The notes under the pieces: generated by a model
What the model saw: only the letters and a program-made list of their open reading frames with translations
Told to the model about the DNA's origin: nothing
Databases searched by the model: none
Shown: in pieces, positions 1 to 8,351 of the stretch
Layout: every line of letters starts with the position of its first letter
Numbering within the stretch: position 1 is the first letter of the stretch
NCBI GenBank assembly: GCA_963992225.1
Contig: CAXDTK010000051.1
Span: 1 to 23,185, forward strand
Length of the DNA stretch: 23,185 bases
Direction: 5' to 3'
DNA from: Pelomonas sp963992225
GTDB lineage: Bacteria > Pseudomonadota > Gammaproteobacteria > Burkholderiales > Burkholderiaceae_C
Translations under genes and position numbers: made by a program

Positions 1-65
1 ACGAGGCCCAGCGCCAGCAGGCACCAGCTCACCGCCATCGCGACTCTTGCAGCAGCCCGGTTCAT
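1..65 (-). CDS. N-terminus of membrane or secreted protein (partial, runs off window)
   Basis: Only the first 21 codons are visible. They read MNRAAARVAMAVSW followed by CLLALGL: a short basic start and then a hydrophobic stretch, as in a signal peptide or first membrane segment. The ATG shares four bases (ATGA) with the stop of the asnB-like gene, so this is very probably the next gene of the polysaccharide operon and translationally coupled to it. The family cannot be named from so few residues. An exported or membrane enzyme of glycan assembly or modification would fit the position, but that is inference. Confidence 0.5.
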   Translation of the reverse strand, partial: MNRAAARVAMAVSWCLLALGL

Positions 66-2026
66 GCTGCTGTCATCGCCAAAGGGGTTGCGGCAGGTGC
101 AACAGCTGTCGAAACGTCCGCATCGTGTTGCCGCCATGCTTGCCACATGAGTAATGTCCACAGCCCACGGTGGTGATTGCGACGGCCACTCAGATGGTCG
201 CGCCACATCTGCTGCACGCGGCCTGCGTCCAAGAAGGGAGTCCGCGACAAAGCTTCCGGAGTCAGCAGCGATTCTGACCAATCGCGGAGCGGTCCGCGCA
301 ACCAGTCGTCGATCGGCAATGTGAACCCCTGCTTTGGTCGCTCAAACATTGATCGCGGCACGAAGCGCGAGAGAAGCTCTCTGAGTACCGCCTTTGTTTC
401 GCCGCCACGAATCTTCAAATCCATGGGCAGTGAAAGAGCGAACTCAACGACGCGATGGTCAAGGAAGGGAACACGAGTCTCCAGACTGTAGGCCATCGAT
501 GCCCGGTCTACTTTGACGAGGATGTCATCAGGCAAATAGCCTTGCATGTCCCACCACATCATGCGTTGGGCTAGTGAGGTTTCCGGACAAGGCGGCATCC
601 GGGCTTTCAGCGCCTCTGCTGAGATGGCCGGGGCTACGTTCGCCGGGCCCTGCATGAGAGCGGAAAGGTAGGCGAACGAGCCGTCGTCCGCTGCCAAGAA
701 ATGGGCCAGTTTGAAGACCTTTTCACCCATGTTGAGCGGCATACCTCGCCAAGCGTGGCGGCGGATAAAGTCTGATATTGCATCCCACCGAGCGGCAGGC
801 AGCCTTGTCATCGTGGATGCTGCGGCCCTCCGCACGAAACCCGGCATGTTCAACACGCCGGACAACTGCGCAGCCACGCGATGGCGGTTGTAACCACCGA
901 ATAGCTCGTCCCCAGCATCGCCCGACAACGCGACCGTAACGTGGCTGCGGGTAAGCCGGCTCAACAGCAGAGTCGGGATCTGCGAGGAGTCGGCGAAAGG
1001 CTCGTCATAGATGCCAGGCAGCGAAGGGATGATGTCCAGCGCGTCTTGGGGGGTCGCGATCAGTTCGGTATGTCTGGTGCCTAAATGTTTTGCGATTTCG
1101 CGGGCGTGCTTCGACTCGTCGACGGCGGCATCCGCTACCCCGATCGAGTACGTATGCACCGGCTGCGTCGAACAACGCTGCATGAGCGCGACGATGAGAG
1201 AGGAGTCGATGCCTCCCGAAAGGAAGGCGCCCAACGGAACGTCAGACAGCATCTGCTGGCTGACCGCGTTTGTCAGAATGCGCTGCAGTTCCTCGGTCAG
1301 CCAAGCCTTGTCCTGTGGCGATGAGTCTCGTCGCGCTGTCGGCCGAGGCAGGGTCCAATAGGTATGGGCTTGCGGCTCTGCTGTGGATGCGGTGAACTCC
1401 AGCCACTGCCCAGGCATCAATTTGGCGATGCCAGCATATATGCTGCGCGGCGCCGGCACATAGCCGAAGTGAAGGTAGTCAAGGGCCGCTTGCTCGTCGA
1501 CAGCCATGTCGATGCCGGGGCAGACTTTCAGCGCCTTGAGTTCGGACGCAAAGTGCATTCCTCGGGCGCTCTTTGCGTAATAGAGCGGCTTCTCACCCAT
1601 GCGGTCGCGCACGAGGGTGAGAGACCGGCGATGGCGATCCCAAAGCGCGATGGCGAACATGCCGATGCAACGTTGGAGCGCCGCTTGCAAGCCCCACGCT
1701 TCGATGGCGGCGAGCAAGGTCTCAGTGTCCGAATGGCCTCGCCAGGGATGATCGGGCGGAAGTTGAGCTCGGATCTCCTGATGGTTGTAGATCTCGCCGT
1801 TGTAGGCGAGAACATAACGCCCCGAGACCGACGCCATTGGTTGGCGGCCCTGCTCCGAGAGATCGACTATCGCCAGGCGGCGATGGCCGAGCGCGATGCC
1901 GCAGTTGGTGTCGACCCAGACATCATGCGAATCCGGTCCACGGTGAGCCAGCTTGGCGCTCATGGCAGCTGCCAGATCCGCTGACGCCGTGAAGTCGACA
2001 AGCCAACTGCCTGCAATGCCGCACAT
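62..2026 (-). CDS. asnB: Glutamine-dependent amidotransferase, asparagine synthase (AsnB) family
   Basis: A cytoplasmic enzyme of 654 residues. Cys2 in MCGIAG is the nucleophile of a class II glutaminase domain (about 1-210, with RGPD at 29-32 and YNGEIYN at 75-81). The C-terminal ATP-binding synthetase domain has the pyrophosphate loop SGGIDSS at 270-276, DEPFADSS at 341-348 and LSGDAGDELFGGY from 367. The start at 2026 is chosen because Cys2 must follow the initiator Met and AGGAG lies seven bases upstream; the open frame runs 96 codons further upstream but that part lies in another gene. The family makes asparagine from aspartate, ATP and glutamine. Homologues inside O-antigen and exopolysaccharide loci (for example WbpS of Pseudomonas) are thought to amidate sugar acids or linked amino acids. 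The position at the end of a glycan operon favours that role, but the substrate cannot be read from sequence. Confidence 0.9.
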   Translation of the reverse strand: MCGIAGSWLVDFTASADLAAAMSAKLAHRGPDSHDVWVDTNCGIALGHRRLAIVDLSEQGRQPMASVSGRYVLAYNGEIYNHQEIRAQLPPDHPWRGHSDTETLLAAIEAWGLQAALQRCIGMFAIALWDRHRRSLTLVRDRMGEKPLYYAKSARGMHFASELKALKVCPGIDMAVDEQAALDYLHFGYVPAPRSIYAGIAKLMPGQWLEFTASTAEPQAHTYWTLPRPTARRDSSPQDKAWLTEELQRILTNAVSQQMLSDVPLGAFLSGGIDSSLIVALMQRCSTQPVHTYSIGVADAAVDESKHAREIAKHLGTRHTELIATPQDALDIIPSLPGIYDEPFADSSQIPTLLLSRLTRSHVTVALSGDAGDELFGGYNRHRVAAQLSGVLNMPGFVRRAAASTMTRLPAARWDAISDFIRRHAWRGMPLNMGEKVFKLAHFLAADDGSFAYLSALMQGPANVAPAISAEALKARMPPCPETSLAQRMMWWDMQGYLPDDILVKVDRASMAYSLETRVPFLDHRVVEFALSLPMDLKIRGGETKAVLRELLSRFVPRSMFERPKQGFTLPIDDWLRGPLRDWSESLLTPEALSRTPFLDAGRVQQMWRDHLSGRRNHHRGLWTLLMWQAWRQHDADVSTAVAPAATPLAMTAA

Positions 2027-2058
2027 GGTAAAACTCCTGAATTGTTGGGCGTGGCTCG

Positions 2059-2961
2059 TCAGCGCAGTTTGCGATAGGCAAACCGCTTCAACCATACCGG
2101 CGCAATGCGCACCAGCAGCAGCGTGAAAAGCCCCAGCAGATGCAGCGGACGCAGCAGGTGCGCTTGCTTGGCATAGCGGTAGCGAAGGTGGGCCTCCCGC
2201 CAAGCCCGCTGCCATCCGGTTCGACGGAAAAAGAAGTTCTCCGCCATCCTGAACCAAAGTAGATATTCTGGAACATTGCCGATACGCACTCCGGCCACGA
2301 CCAGCCGTGCCCACAACTCGTAGTCCTGCATTTGTAGGTAGCTCGGGTTGTAGCGGTGACCTGCGTCAAGCACGTGGCGCCGGAACATCACGGTCGGATG
2401 GGCCAGCGGGCTGCGGTAGATCATGAAGTCGCGAACCGCTTCCGGGTCGACTGGGAGTTGTTTGTGGAATGTCGGGATGTCAGGTTCTGTGAACTCGATG
2501 CACCACGTGCCCAGGACGTCGATGTCGGCGCGCGTCAGCATGGTCTCGACCTGTCGCTGAAGCCGCTTCGGCATGCACACATCGTCCGCATCCATGCGTG
2601 CAAGCAGTGTGATGCTGGCTGTTCCCAGCGCGTCATCGATGAGGCGATTCAGTGCCGCGGGAAGACCGACCGACACAGCGCTTCGAAGCACCCGGCCGCC
2701 GGGCATGGCTTGGAAATGTCGCTCAATGGCGGCCTCGTGCCCTGGCAAGACGGGGCCGTCGACAAACAACCAAGTCTCGATCTCGCGATAGGTTTGATCA
2801 CGCAGCGATTGCAGCGCGAGCTCGAAGTGGGTGACATCCGCCGCTCTATGGACGGATATCAGGATGGCGACCCGGTCGTGCGCCGACGTTGGATCAGCGA
2901 CCAAGACGAGACTCCGCTGCGCCGATTCCGGAAGTTTGCGCAAATGCGTCGATGATTCCAC
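2059..2961 (-). CDS. Glycosyltransferase family 2
   Basis: A GT-A fold enzyme of up to 300 residues. The nucleotide-binding start VAILISVHRA is at 31-40, the metal-binding MDADD motif at 123-127 and the conserved QDYELW acceptor/catalytic segment at 212-217. The last 35 residues are basic and hydrophobic, suggesting peripheral attachment to the inner membrane. It should transfer one sugar to the undecaprenyl-linked repeat unit; donor and acceptor are unknown. The ATG at 2961 overlaps the upstream glycosyltransferase by 68 bases. A TTG at 2904, preceded by GGAG at seven bases, would give 281 residues, an 11-base overlap and a start just before the GT2 core, so it is a serious alternative start. 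It is followed after 32 bases by the asnB-like gene. Confidence 0.85.
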   Translation of the reverse strand: MESSTHLRKLPESAQRSLVLVADPTSAHDRVAILISVHRAADVTHFELALQSLRDQTYREIETWLFVDGPVLPGHEAAIERHFQAMPGGRVLRSAVSVGLPAALNRLIDDALGTASITLLARMDADDVCMPKRLQRQVETMLTRADIDVLGTWCIEFTEPDIPTFHKQLPVDPEAVRDFMIYRSPLAHPTVMFRRHVLDAGHRYNPSYLQMQDYELWARLVVAGVRIGNVPEYLLWFRMAENFFFRRTGWQRAWREAHLRYRYAKQAHLLRPLHLLGLFTLLLVRIAPVWLKRFAYRKLR

Positions 2962-3787
2962 GCAGCATCCAGCGAAGCCGCTCGGCCCCTCGATCCAGCA
3001 GAAACGGATAGACCAACAGCTTGAAGGGCAGCACGCCCGCCAGACGTAGCTTTGGATAGAGCGGTACGTAGGATCGGGTTAGCAGTCGCAGCGTGTCTCT
3101 GAATTGAAAATAGTGTCGATAGGGCGCGGGCACATGGAAGCGCAGCCCCATCCAACGTCTTTCGGCGACGCCGAGACGGTGCTTCATCTGGACCGAATCG
3201 ATACGAGCGAAGCGCCATCCCTTGGCACCCAGGCGCCAACACCATTCAAAGTCAACCAAGTCCAGGAACAGTTCAGTGGAGAAAGTGTCTTCAGCTTCCA
3301 GCGCCGAAATGTCAAGCGTCATTCCGGAAGTCGCGAGGCATGTCGCACCGACTATGTCTTCCTGCACTACTCCGTCGCCGCCTACCAGCGGGCGGGCTCG
3401 CAACCCCTTTTGCTCATGCCCAGTCGCATCGTCAACGTGGGTGGGGCCGATACAGATGCGTGGTCCATGCACTGCCTGCGCACGCAGCAACGATGCCTGA
3501 AGATTGCGTACGAGGTCAACGCTTGGCGTGCTGTCCTGATCGAACAAGACGACATAGCCCGCACCCAACTGTTTAGCGCCGGCAATTCCGTTGTTTAACG
3601 CTCGACCAATGCCGACATTGCCTCCCGATGCGAGCAAAGTGAAGCCTTGAGGAAGCGCACCTTCATCAAAGTGACCCTGGGGCGTGTTGTCCGACACGAT
3701 GACGGCACTGCAGACTTTGAGCAACGGCTGGAATCGCGAGACAAACGCTGCGTCGGGTTTATAGGTTGTAACAATGGCTGCAATCAT
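2894..3787 (-). CDS. Glycosyltransferase family 2, rhamnosyltransferase-like (WbbL/RfbF type)
   Basis: A 297-residue enzyme with the layout of the WbbL-type rhamnosyltransferases. It has a short N-terminal strand (AAIVTTYKPD), DNTPQGH at 33-39, GGNVGIGRALNNGI at 55-68, the metal-binding FDQDS at 82-86 and DFEWCWR at 179-185. A hydrophobic C-terminal third (about 225-280) suggests membrane contact. The resemblance makes a deoxyhexose donor such as dTDP-L-rhamnose plausible, but donor assignment by sequence is unreliable in GT2. The ATG shares four bases (ATGA) with the stop of the wzy-like gene, which fixes the start and indicates translational coupling. It is probably one of three transferases that build the repeat unit after the priming step. 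Confidence 0.87.
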   Translation of the reverse strand: MIAAIVTTYKPDAAFVSRFQPLLKVCSAVIVSDNTPQGHFDEGALPQGFTLLASGGNVGIGRALNNGIAGAKQLGAGYVVLFDQDSTPSVDLVRNLQASLLRAQAVHGPRICIGPTHVDDATGHEQKGLRARPLVGGDGVVQEDIVGATCLATSGMTLDISALEAEDTFSTELFLDLVDFEWCWRLGAKGWRFARIDSVQMKHRLGVAERRWMGLRFHVPAPYRHYFQFRDTLRLLTRSYVPLYPKLRLAGVLPFKLLVYPFLLDRGAERLRWMLRGIIDAFAQTSGIGAAESRLGR

Positions 3788-5034
3788 GCAGTGTTCGCAA
3801 TTGGAGAGAAGGGATGGAACCGACGACGAGCGCTCGGGAAAAACACAACGGATAGCGTGAAGTAAAAGGCGATTGCATAGAGCAGCACCGATCCGTTAGC
3901 GAACAACTGCTCCTCGAAAACTTGCAGCAGCAATGAATTGAGAACAAACGGGTAGAGGAAGCTCATGAAAGCAGCTCGCGCGTTTGCACCAGTGAACACG
4001 GCGTCGATCAGCATGCCTGATACAAACAACGCGGGAATGTAGGCGAGCCCGAAGTCAGTCCAATAGGCGCGTAGCAATGTGTAGACATTGGTTGCCACGG
4101 GAACGAACACAAAGTCCAACTCCTGTGCATCGCAGTGAGCGAAGGCGCCAAACTTCTTCGCGAGGTCGATGGGGTAGGCAAAGATGTTGCTGCAGACGGT
4201 GCTGACGATCTCACCACGTAGTACCACCTCTTGAAGCGCCGCTGGCGCAGAAAAGAAGTACACCCGCCCGAGGTTGGCTAATGCATCGAGCGCGTCGCCC
4301 GATACACCGTCGCCAAGGCCTTCCTTGCCCAGCGCGAAAGCGATCAGCACGAACATGGAAACGGACAGGCCGAAGAATGAAACCACGATCCGAGTCTTCG
4401 AGTAGAGGCCGAAACGCAGTGCGTAATAGCCATAGCAGATGATGACAAGCAGCGGCGCGGTGCGCCCGGTGGTCAGCACGCCAGCGACGAACACACTTAG
4501 AGCAAGGAGATTGAACCGGTGGATCGGAACGCTCAGCCCTCGACGACGTATCGTTGCGCACAGGCGTGCAGAAAAGTGCAGCGCCGCGATTCCGAATAGC
4601 GTGAGGTGGGTGGTATAGATGAAAAGCTTATCGCGCGTGCCACGTACCTCTTCGAGATAGGCGCCTCGCGCTTGGAGCAGACCGAGCGTGTCCAGAGAGG
4701 GGACGACTTCTAGATAGGCATTCAAGAAAAATAACACGCCGAGGACGACTAGCACGAATAGCGCCGTGCCAACTGCCCGGGCCCGTCGAAGCAAGCGTGC
4801 GTCCAAAATGTCTTCTGGAAGCGGCTGAACATGGCCGCGGCGTCCTGCAATCTTGCGATGCGCCCACATGCCGGCTATGTGGGCGCCGATGCCTGCAAAC
4901 AGGAACGCGAGAAATAGCGGAGAAAGCGGCTGAAGATCCGCAAGCAGCGCTCCGCTGAGCACAAAAGCCCACATCGTCAACGTGATCCAGATCGGATCAA
5001 CGAATCTTGATTGCCATGCGTCGACGGATCTCAT
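3784..5034 (-). CDS. wzy: O-antigen/exopolysaccharide repeat-unit polymerase, Wzy-like
   Basis: A 416-residue integral membrane protein with roughly ten hydrophobic segments, the first at about 13-32 and the last close to the C-terminus. A larger soluble-looking stretch at about 230-310 may be the periplasmic loop typical of polymerases. Wzy proteins link lipid-borne repeat units into chains in the periplasm and diverge so far that they are normally recognised by topology and context, as here, between wzx and glycosyltransferase genes. GRTAPLL, a small conserved-looking patch in a membrane segment, resembles repeat-unit polymerases. The ATG at 5034 overlaps the preceding glycosyltransferase by 38 bases and has no clear ribosome binding site. 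An O-antigen ligase-like function is the main alternative, but ligases usually sit elsewhere. Confidence 0.78.
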   Translation of the reverse strand: MRSVDAWQSRFVDPIWITLTMWAFVLSGALLADLQPLSPLFLAFLFAGIGAHIAGMWAHRKIAGRRGHVQPLPEDILDARLLRRARAVGTALFVLVVLGVLFFLNAYLEVVPSLDTLGLLQARGAYLEEVRGTRDKLFIYTTHLTLFGIAALHFSARLCATIRRRGLSVPIHRFNLLALSVFVAGVLTTGRTAPLLVIICYGYYALRFGLYSKTRIVVSFFGLSVSMFVLIAFALGKEGLGDGVSGDALDALANLGRVYFFSAPAALQEVVLRGEIVSTVCSNIFAYPIDLAKKFGAFAHCDAQELDFVFVPVATNVYTLLRAYWTDFGLAYIPALFVSGMLIDAVFTGANARAAFMSFLYPFVLNSLLLQVFEEQLFANGSVLLYAIAFYFTLSVVFFPSARRRFHPFSPIANTA

Positions 5035-5941
5035 GTGCCAACCAAACGAGGGGGAAGATCAGACCGGCCCGAGTGCGCCGGGCGGCATGAGCAAAAGCGC
5101 GAGCACGCCAGGGTTGCCGACGCTTCAGCGACAGCAGCATCTGGGTGGCGAAGAGGGCAAACATGCTCTGCACGGCATCCGAGCCAGTGGCCACCTTCTC
5201 CAGCACGCGCTTTTGCCCAATGTATTGGCGAAACCGACGCTTCGACACATTGGTCGGATGGCGTCGATAGGCGGCCACCGCACCCTCGACGTATCGGCTG
5301 CCCTCAGGGAAGCGGGCAAACAGCCGTATATTGAGCGGCCAGTCGTCGATCGCCAGGGATTCATCCCATGCTCCCACGGCTTCTAACGCCGCGCGCCGAA
5401 ATAGTGCGCATTGCGTGAAGAGGGCGGGTATGGGATACACCAGCGAACGCCGCCGCTGTCCCGCTGCGGGTTCGATCAATTCGATGGTGCGGCGATCATG
5501 GACTGGAACGTCCGACAAGATGCCGTCCTCGTTGCACACCCACCCGTTGCTGAAGCAGAACATGGCCGCAGGATCGCCGTTCAAGCAGGCCACTTGAGCT
5601 TCGTAGCGTCGCGGGAGCAGGAAATCATCGGCAGCAATAACAGACACCAAGCTGGCGCGCGTTGCACGCAACCCTTGGTTGACCGCAAAGCTGACGCTGG
5701 TGCGTGGCGGATTGGATTGGACTTGTACATTCACTGTGCTGGGCAGCGACGCTGCAAATCCGCGCATCATCGAGAGCGAGTCGTCGGAAGAGCCATTGTC
5801 GATCAGTACAAGTTCGGACAGCGAGCCGAGGTTGGCGCAGATCGAAGAAAAAAGCTGTGGGAGATAGCGTTCATGGTTGAACGCCAATGCGATCAAAACG
5901 GTGTCCGCACCGGACGATTTCATGTCAGCAGAGATAGGCAT
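4997..5941 (-). CDS. Glycosyltransferase family 2
   Basis: A 314-residue GT2 enzyme. The nucleotide-sugar domain starts VLIALAFNHERYLP at 15-28, followed by IDNGSSDDS at 47-55 and the AADD metal motif at 103-106; IDDWPLNIRLF lies later in the acceptor part. A basic C-terminal tail (HEIRRRMAIKIR) could bind membrane phospholipid. The start at 5941 lies two bases after the wzx stop (TGA-GC-ATG). An ATG at 5923 is a possible alternative, and the open frame extending to 6091 lies inside wzx and is not used. It transfers one sugar of the repeat unit; donor unknown. Its position between wzx and wzy is typical of heteropolysaccharide loci. Confidence 0.87.
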   Translation of the reverse strand: MPISADMKSSGADTVLIALAFNHERYLPQLFSSICANLGSLSELVLIDNGSSDDSLSMMRGFAASLPSTVNVQVQSNPPRTSVSFAVNQGLRATRASLVSVIAADDFLLPRRYEAQVACLNGDPAAMFCFSNGWVCNEDGILSDVPVHDRRTIELIEPAAGQRRRSLVYPIPALFTQCALFRRAALEAVGAWDESLAIDDWPLNIRLFARFPEGSRYVEGAVAAYRRHPTNVSKRRFRQYIGQKRVLEKVATGSDAVQSMFALFATQMLLSLKRRQPWRARAFAHAARRTRAGLIFPLVWLAHEIRRRMAIKIR

Positions 5942-5943
5942 GC

Positions 5944-7239
5944 TCAGGCACGGGAGGAAAGCTGGCGCAGCGTTTCGGAGGGGGGGCTGTCGAGATGGGT
6001 CACGAGCCGGCGGAAAAGCACGTAGACGGTCATCCAGTACAACAGGTAGGTGCCTGCATATGCCAGCGCCGCCCCCGTAAGCCCCAGCCAACGGGTTAGG
6101 ACGATTGTGGCGCCCACGAGAAGCGCGGTGAACAGTATCTCCGTAACGATAAAAGAGCGCGTTTGGGCGTGGCTCACCATCGTGTAGGCCATAACCCAGC
6201 TGCAGATCTTTAGCATGTCGCCAACCAGCTGAATGGGAAACACGTCGCCAATGGGGGCGAATTCCGGTGACAGCAGTGTGCGGATCAGCACCTCGCGGAA
6301 CAGGTACAGGGCAATTGCCGACAGCAGAACGATCGGGACGACGAAACGATATGCCCCGAGCACCTCTCGGCGCAGTTCGTCACCTTTACGTATCTCTGCA
6401 AGCCGAGGCAGGAAGTAGACGGACAGGACGGAGGTCAGGAGCAGCAAGTGCGTTTCGCTAATCTTCCACAGCGCTTGCCAGAGCCCTGCACCGCTCCATC
6501 CCATTTGGCTGGCCAGCGAATCGCGGATGATCATAAATCCCACGGGAACCACAAGCGCAGTGGTTCCGGCCATCAGCGCATAGCCACCCAGCTTGCGCAG
6601 GATGTCTTTGTCTAGACTGGCTTGCCAGCCGGGCCAGTGAAACCGCTCAACGCGCCTAAAGAAGTACAAGCTCACCAGCAGCGCCGCCGCCGGGCCAGCC
6701 GCCAGTGCGATCAATGCGCCGTGGACGTGCCAATGCACGACGAGCGCGGTGGACAAAGCGGCCGTCAGCAGACTGCCGCCGATATTCGCCGCCGTAAGCG
6801 AGCGAATCTGCTTAGCGCCGTTGAGGATGGCAAGCACTATTGCATTCGTGGAGATGAATACAAGCGTAGCTGCCAACCACACCACAACATCGGCATAGGC
6901 GTCGGTACCGAAAATCCTCACTGACAGAGCTTCGCGGCCCAGAACCAAGACCACCGCCACGGCTACCGACGACAACAGCGACACGGCCAATGCGCAGGCA
7001 TGTACCGTTTGTCGGCGTGACACATTGGTGGCGTACTCGGCGGTGTACTTGGTGACGCCTACCTGCAGCGCCCCCCCGCCGAAGGCCTGCACTAGCGAGA
7101 TCAGACTCTGGAACTGGCCGACGAGCGCGAACCCCGCCGGACCGACGTACACAGCCAGCATCTTGTTGAGATAAAGCGCGGTAGAAAGCCGCGTCGCTAC
7201 GGCGAGCCCGCTGAGCAGGCTTGTCTTAACCAGATTCAC
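5944..7239 (-). CDS. wzx: Lipid-linked repeat-unit flippase, Wzx (polysaccharide exporter family)
   Basis: A 431-residue integral membrane protein with about twelve hydrophobic segments spread over the whole length. The N-terminus (LYLNKMLAVYVGPAGFALVGQF) matches the start of WzxE-like flippases of the MOP superfamily. These move undecaprenyl-diphosphate-linked oligosaccharide from the cytoplasmic to the periplasmic face of the inner membrane, where Wzy polymerises it. The start codon is GTG and shares four bases (GTGA) with the stop of the aminotransferase gene, which supports both the start and coupling. Some of this type (WzxE) move ECA units containing 4-acetamido-4,6-dideoxygalactose, which fits the amino-dideoxyhexose cassette upstream. 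Specificity is inference. Confidence 0.9.
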   Translation of the reverse strand: MNLVKTSLLSGLAVATRLSTALYLNKMLAVYVGPAGFALVGQFQSLISLVQAFGGGALQVGVTKYTAEYATNVSRRQTVHACALAVSLLSSVAVAVVLVLGREALSVRIFGTDAYADVVVWLAATLVFISTNAIVLAILNGAKQIRSLTAANIGGSLLTAALSTALVVHWHVHGALIALAAGPAAALLVSLYFFRRVERFHWPGWQASLDKDILRKLGGYALMAGTTALVVPVGFMIIRDSLASQMGWSGAGLWQALWKISETHLLLLTSVLSVYFLPRLAEIRKGDELRREVLGAYRFVVPIVLLSAIALYLFREVLIRTLLSPEFAPIGDVFPIQLVGDMLKICSWVMAYTMVSHAQTRSFIVTEILFTALLVGATIVLTRWLGLTGAALAYAGTYLLYWMTVYVLFRRLVTHLDSPPSETLRQLSSRA

Positions 7240-8351
7240 GGACGCGTGTTCGATTGCATGGCGTCGCGGACAGCGACAATAACTGCATCGACATCGGCAT
7301 CGCTCAACGTCGGGTCCATGGGCAGGCTCAATACTTCGGATTGCAGTCGGTGGGCGATCGGCAGTGTCTCGGCGGCGATTCCGAGTGAGTGGTACGCAGC
7401 CTGTTCATGCGGCGCGATGGGATAGTGGATGACGGACGTAACGCCGCGTGCCTCAAGTTCGCGAGCAAGTAGGTCGCGCTGTTTGCTACAAATGACATAC
7501 AGGTGCCATACAGGATCGGAATGGTTTGCCACCTTCGGGCAAGTCAGACCCTGCAGACCTTCAAGTCCCTGCGAATAGCGCGCTGCGATTTCGGCACGTC
7601 GGGTATTGTTCCGCGCCAGGGTACGAAGCTTGACGCGCAGGAACGCGCTCTGGAGTTCGTCAAGGCGTGCATTGAACCCCACTACATCGTGGCGATACTT
7701 TATGCGCGAGCCGTAGTTGCGTAGTTCGCGAAGTTGATTGGCGAGTCCTGCATCGTTCGTGGTGATTGCGCCTGCGTCACCGAGGGCGCCAAGGTTTTTG
7801 CCGGGGTAGAAGCTGAATGCCGCTGCGTCGCCAAGCGAGCCGGCCGTGCCGCCGTCGCGGCGAGCGCCATGGGCCTGCGCTGCGTCCTCGAGCACTCGCA
7901 GGCCATGGCGGCGTGCGATAGCGTTGATGGCCATCATGTCGGCGACTTGCCCGTACAAATGGACCGGAACGATGGCGCGCGTGCGCTTGGTGATGGCCGC
8001 TTCAATCAGCGCGGGGTCTAGCAAGTGGGTGAGTTCATCCGGTTCAACCGGCACCGGGGTTGCGCCCGTATATGAAACGGCTAGCCATGTCGCAATGAAC
8101 GTGTTCGACGGGACGATGACCTCATCCCCGGGGCCGATTTCCCATGCTTTGAGTACTAGGTGTAGGGCATCCAGGCCGTTGGACACGCCCACGCAATGCG
8201 CCGCGCCGCTTGCTTGCGCAAACTCGCACTCGAATGCACGCGTCTCCTCGCCAAGGATGAACCAGCCCGAGTCGAGAACGCGATCAAGCGCCTGATGCAA
8301 CTCACCGCGTAGGTCACTGTTGATGCGTTGGAGATCCAGAAACTTAATCAT
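7236..8351 (-). CDS. fdtB: PLP-dependent sugar aminotransferase, DegT/DnrJ family (FdtB/QdtB-like)
   Basis: A 371-residue enzyme. The cofactor lysine is K185 in FSFYPGKNLGALGD, the PLP-ring aspartate D156 in LEDAAQAHGA, and substrate-loop motifs SNGLDAL (57-63) and PSNTFIAT (81-88) are present. The start at 8351 (MIKFLDL) shares ATGA with the stop of the ketoisomerase; a 45-codon upstream extension lies within that gene. Directly after an FdtA-type isomerase it should transaminate a dTDP-3-keto-6-deoxyhexose to the 3-amino sugar using glutamate. The direct coupling isomerase-aminotransferase is what distinguishes it from VioA, RffA or Pse-type enzymes of the same family. Whether the product is Fuc3N or Qui3N depends on the isomerase. 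Confidence 0.88.
   Translation of the reverse strand: MIKFLDLQRINSDLRGELHQALDRVLDSGWFILGEETRAFECEFAQASGAAHCVGVSNGLDALHLVLKAWEIGPGDEVIVPSNTFIATWLAVSYTGATPVPVEPDELTHLLDPALIEAAITKRTRAIVPVHLYGQVADMMAINAIARRHGLRVLEDAAQAHGARRDGGTAGSLGDAAAFSFYPGKNLGALGDAGAITTNDAGLANQLRELRNYGSRIKYRHDVVGFNARLDELQSAFLRVKLRTLARNNTRRAEIAARYSQGLEGLQGLTCPKVANHSDPVWHLYVICSKQRDLLARELEARGVTSVIHYPIAPHEQAAYHSLGIAAETLPIAHRLQSEVLSLPMDPTLSDADVDAVIVAVRDAMQSNTRP

Noticed and set aside
2027..2314. A 96-codon N-terminal extension of the asnB-like gene
   Set aside because: The glutaminase nucleophile must be residue 2 after Met, a good ribosome binding site precedes the inner ATG, and the extension overlaps the upstream glycosyltransferase.
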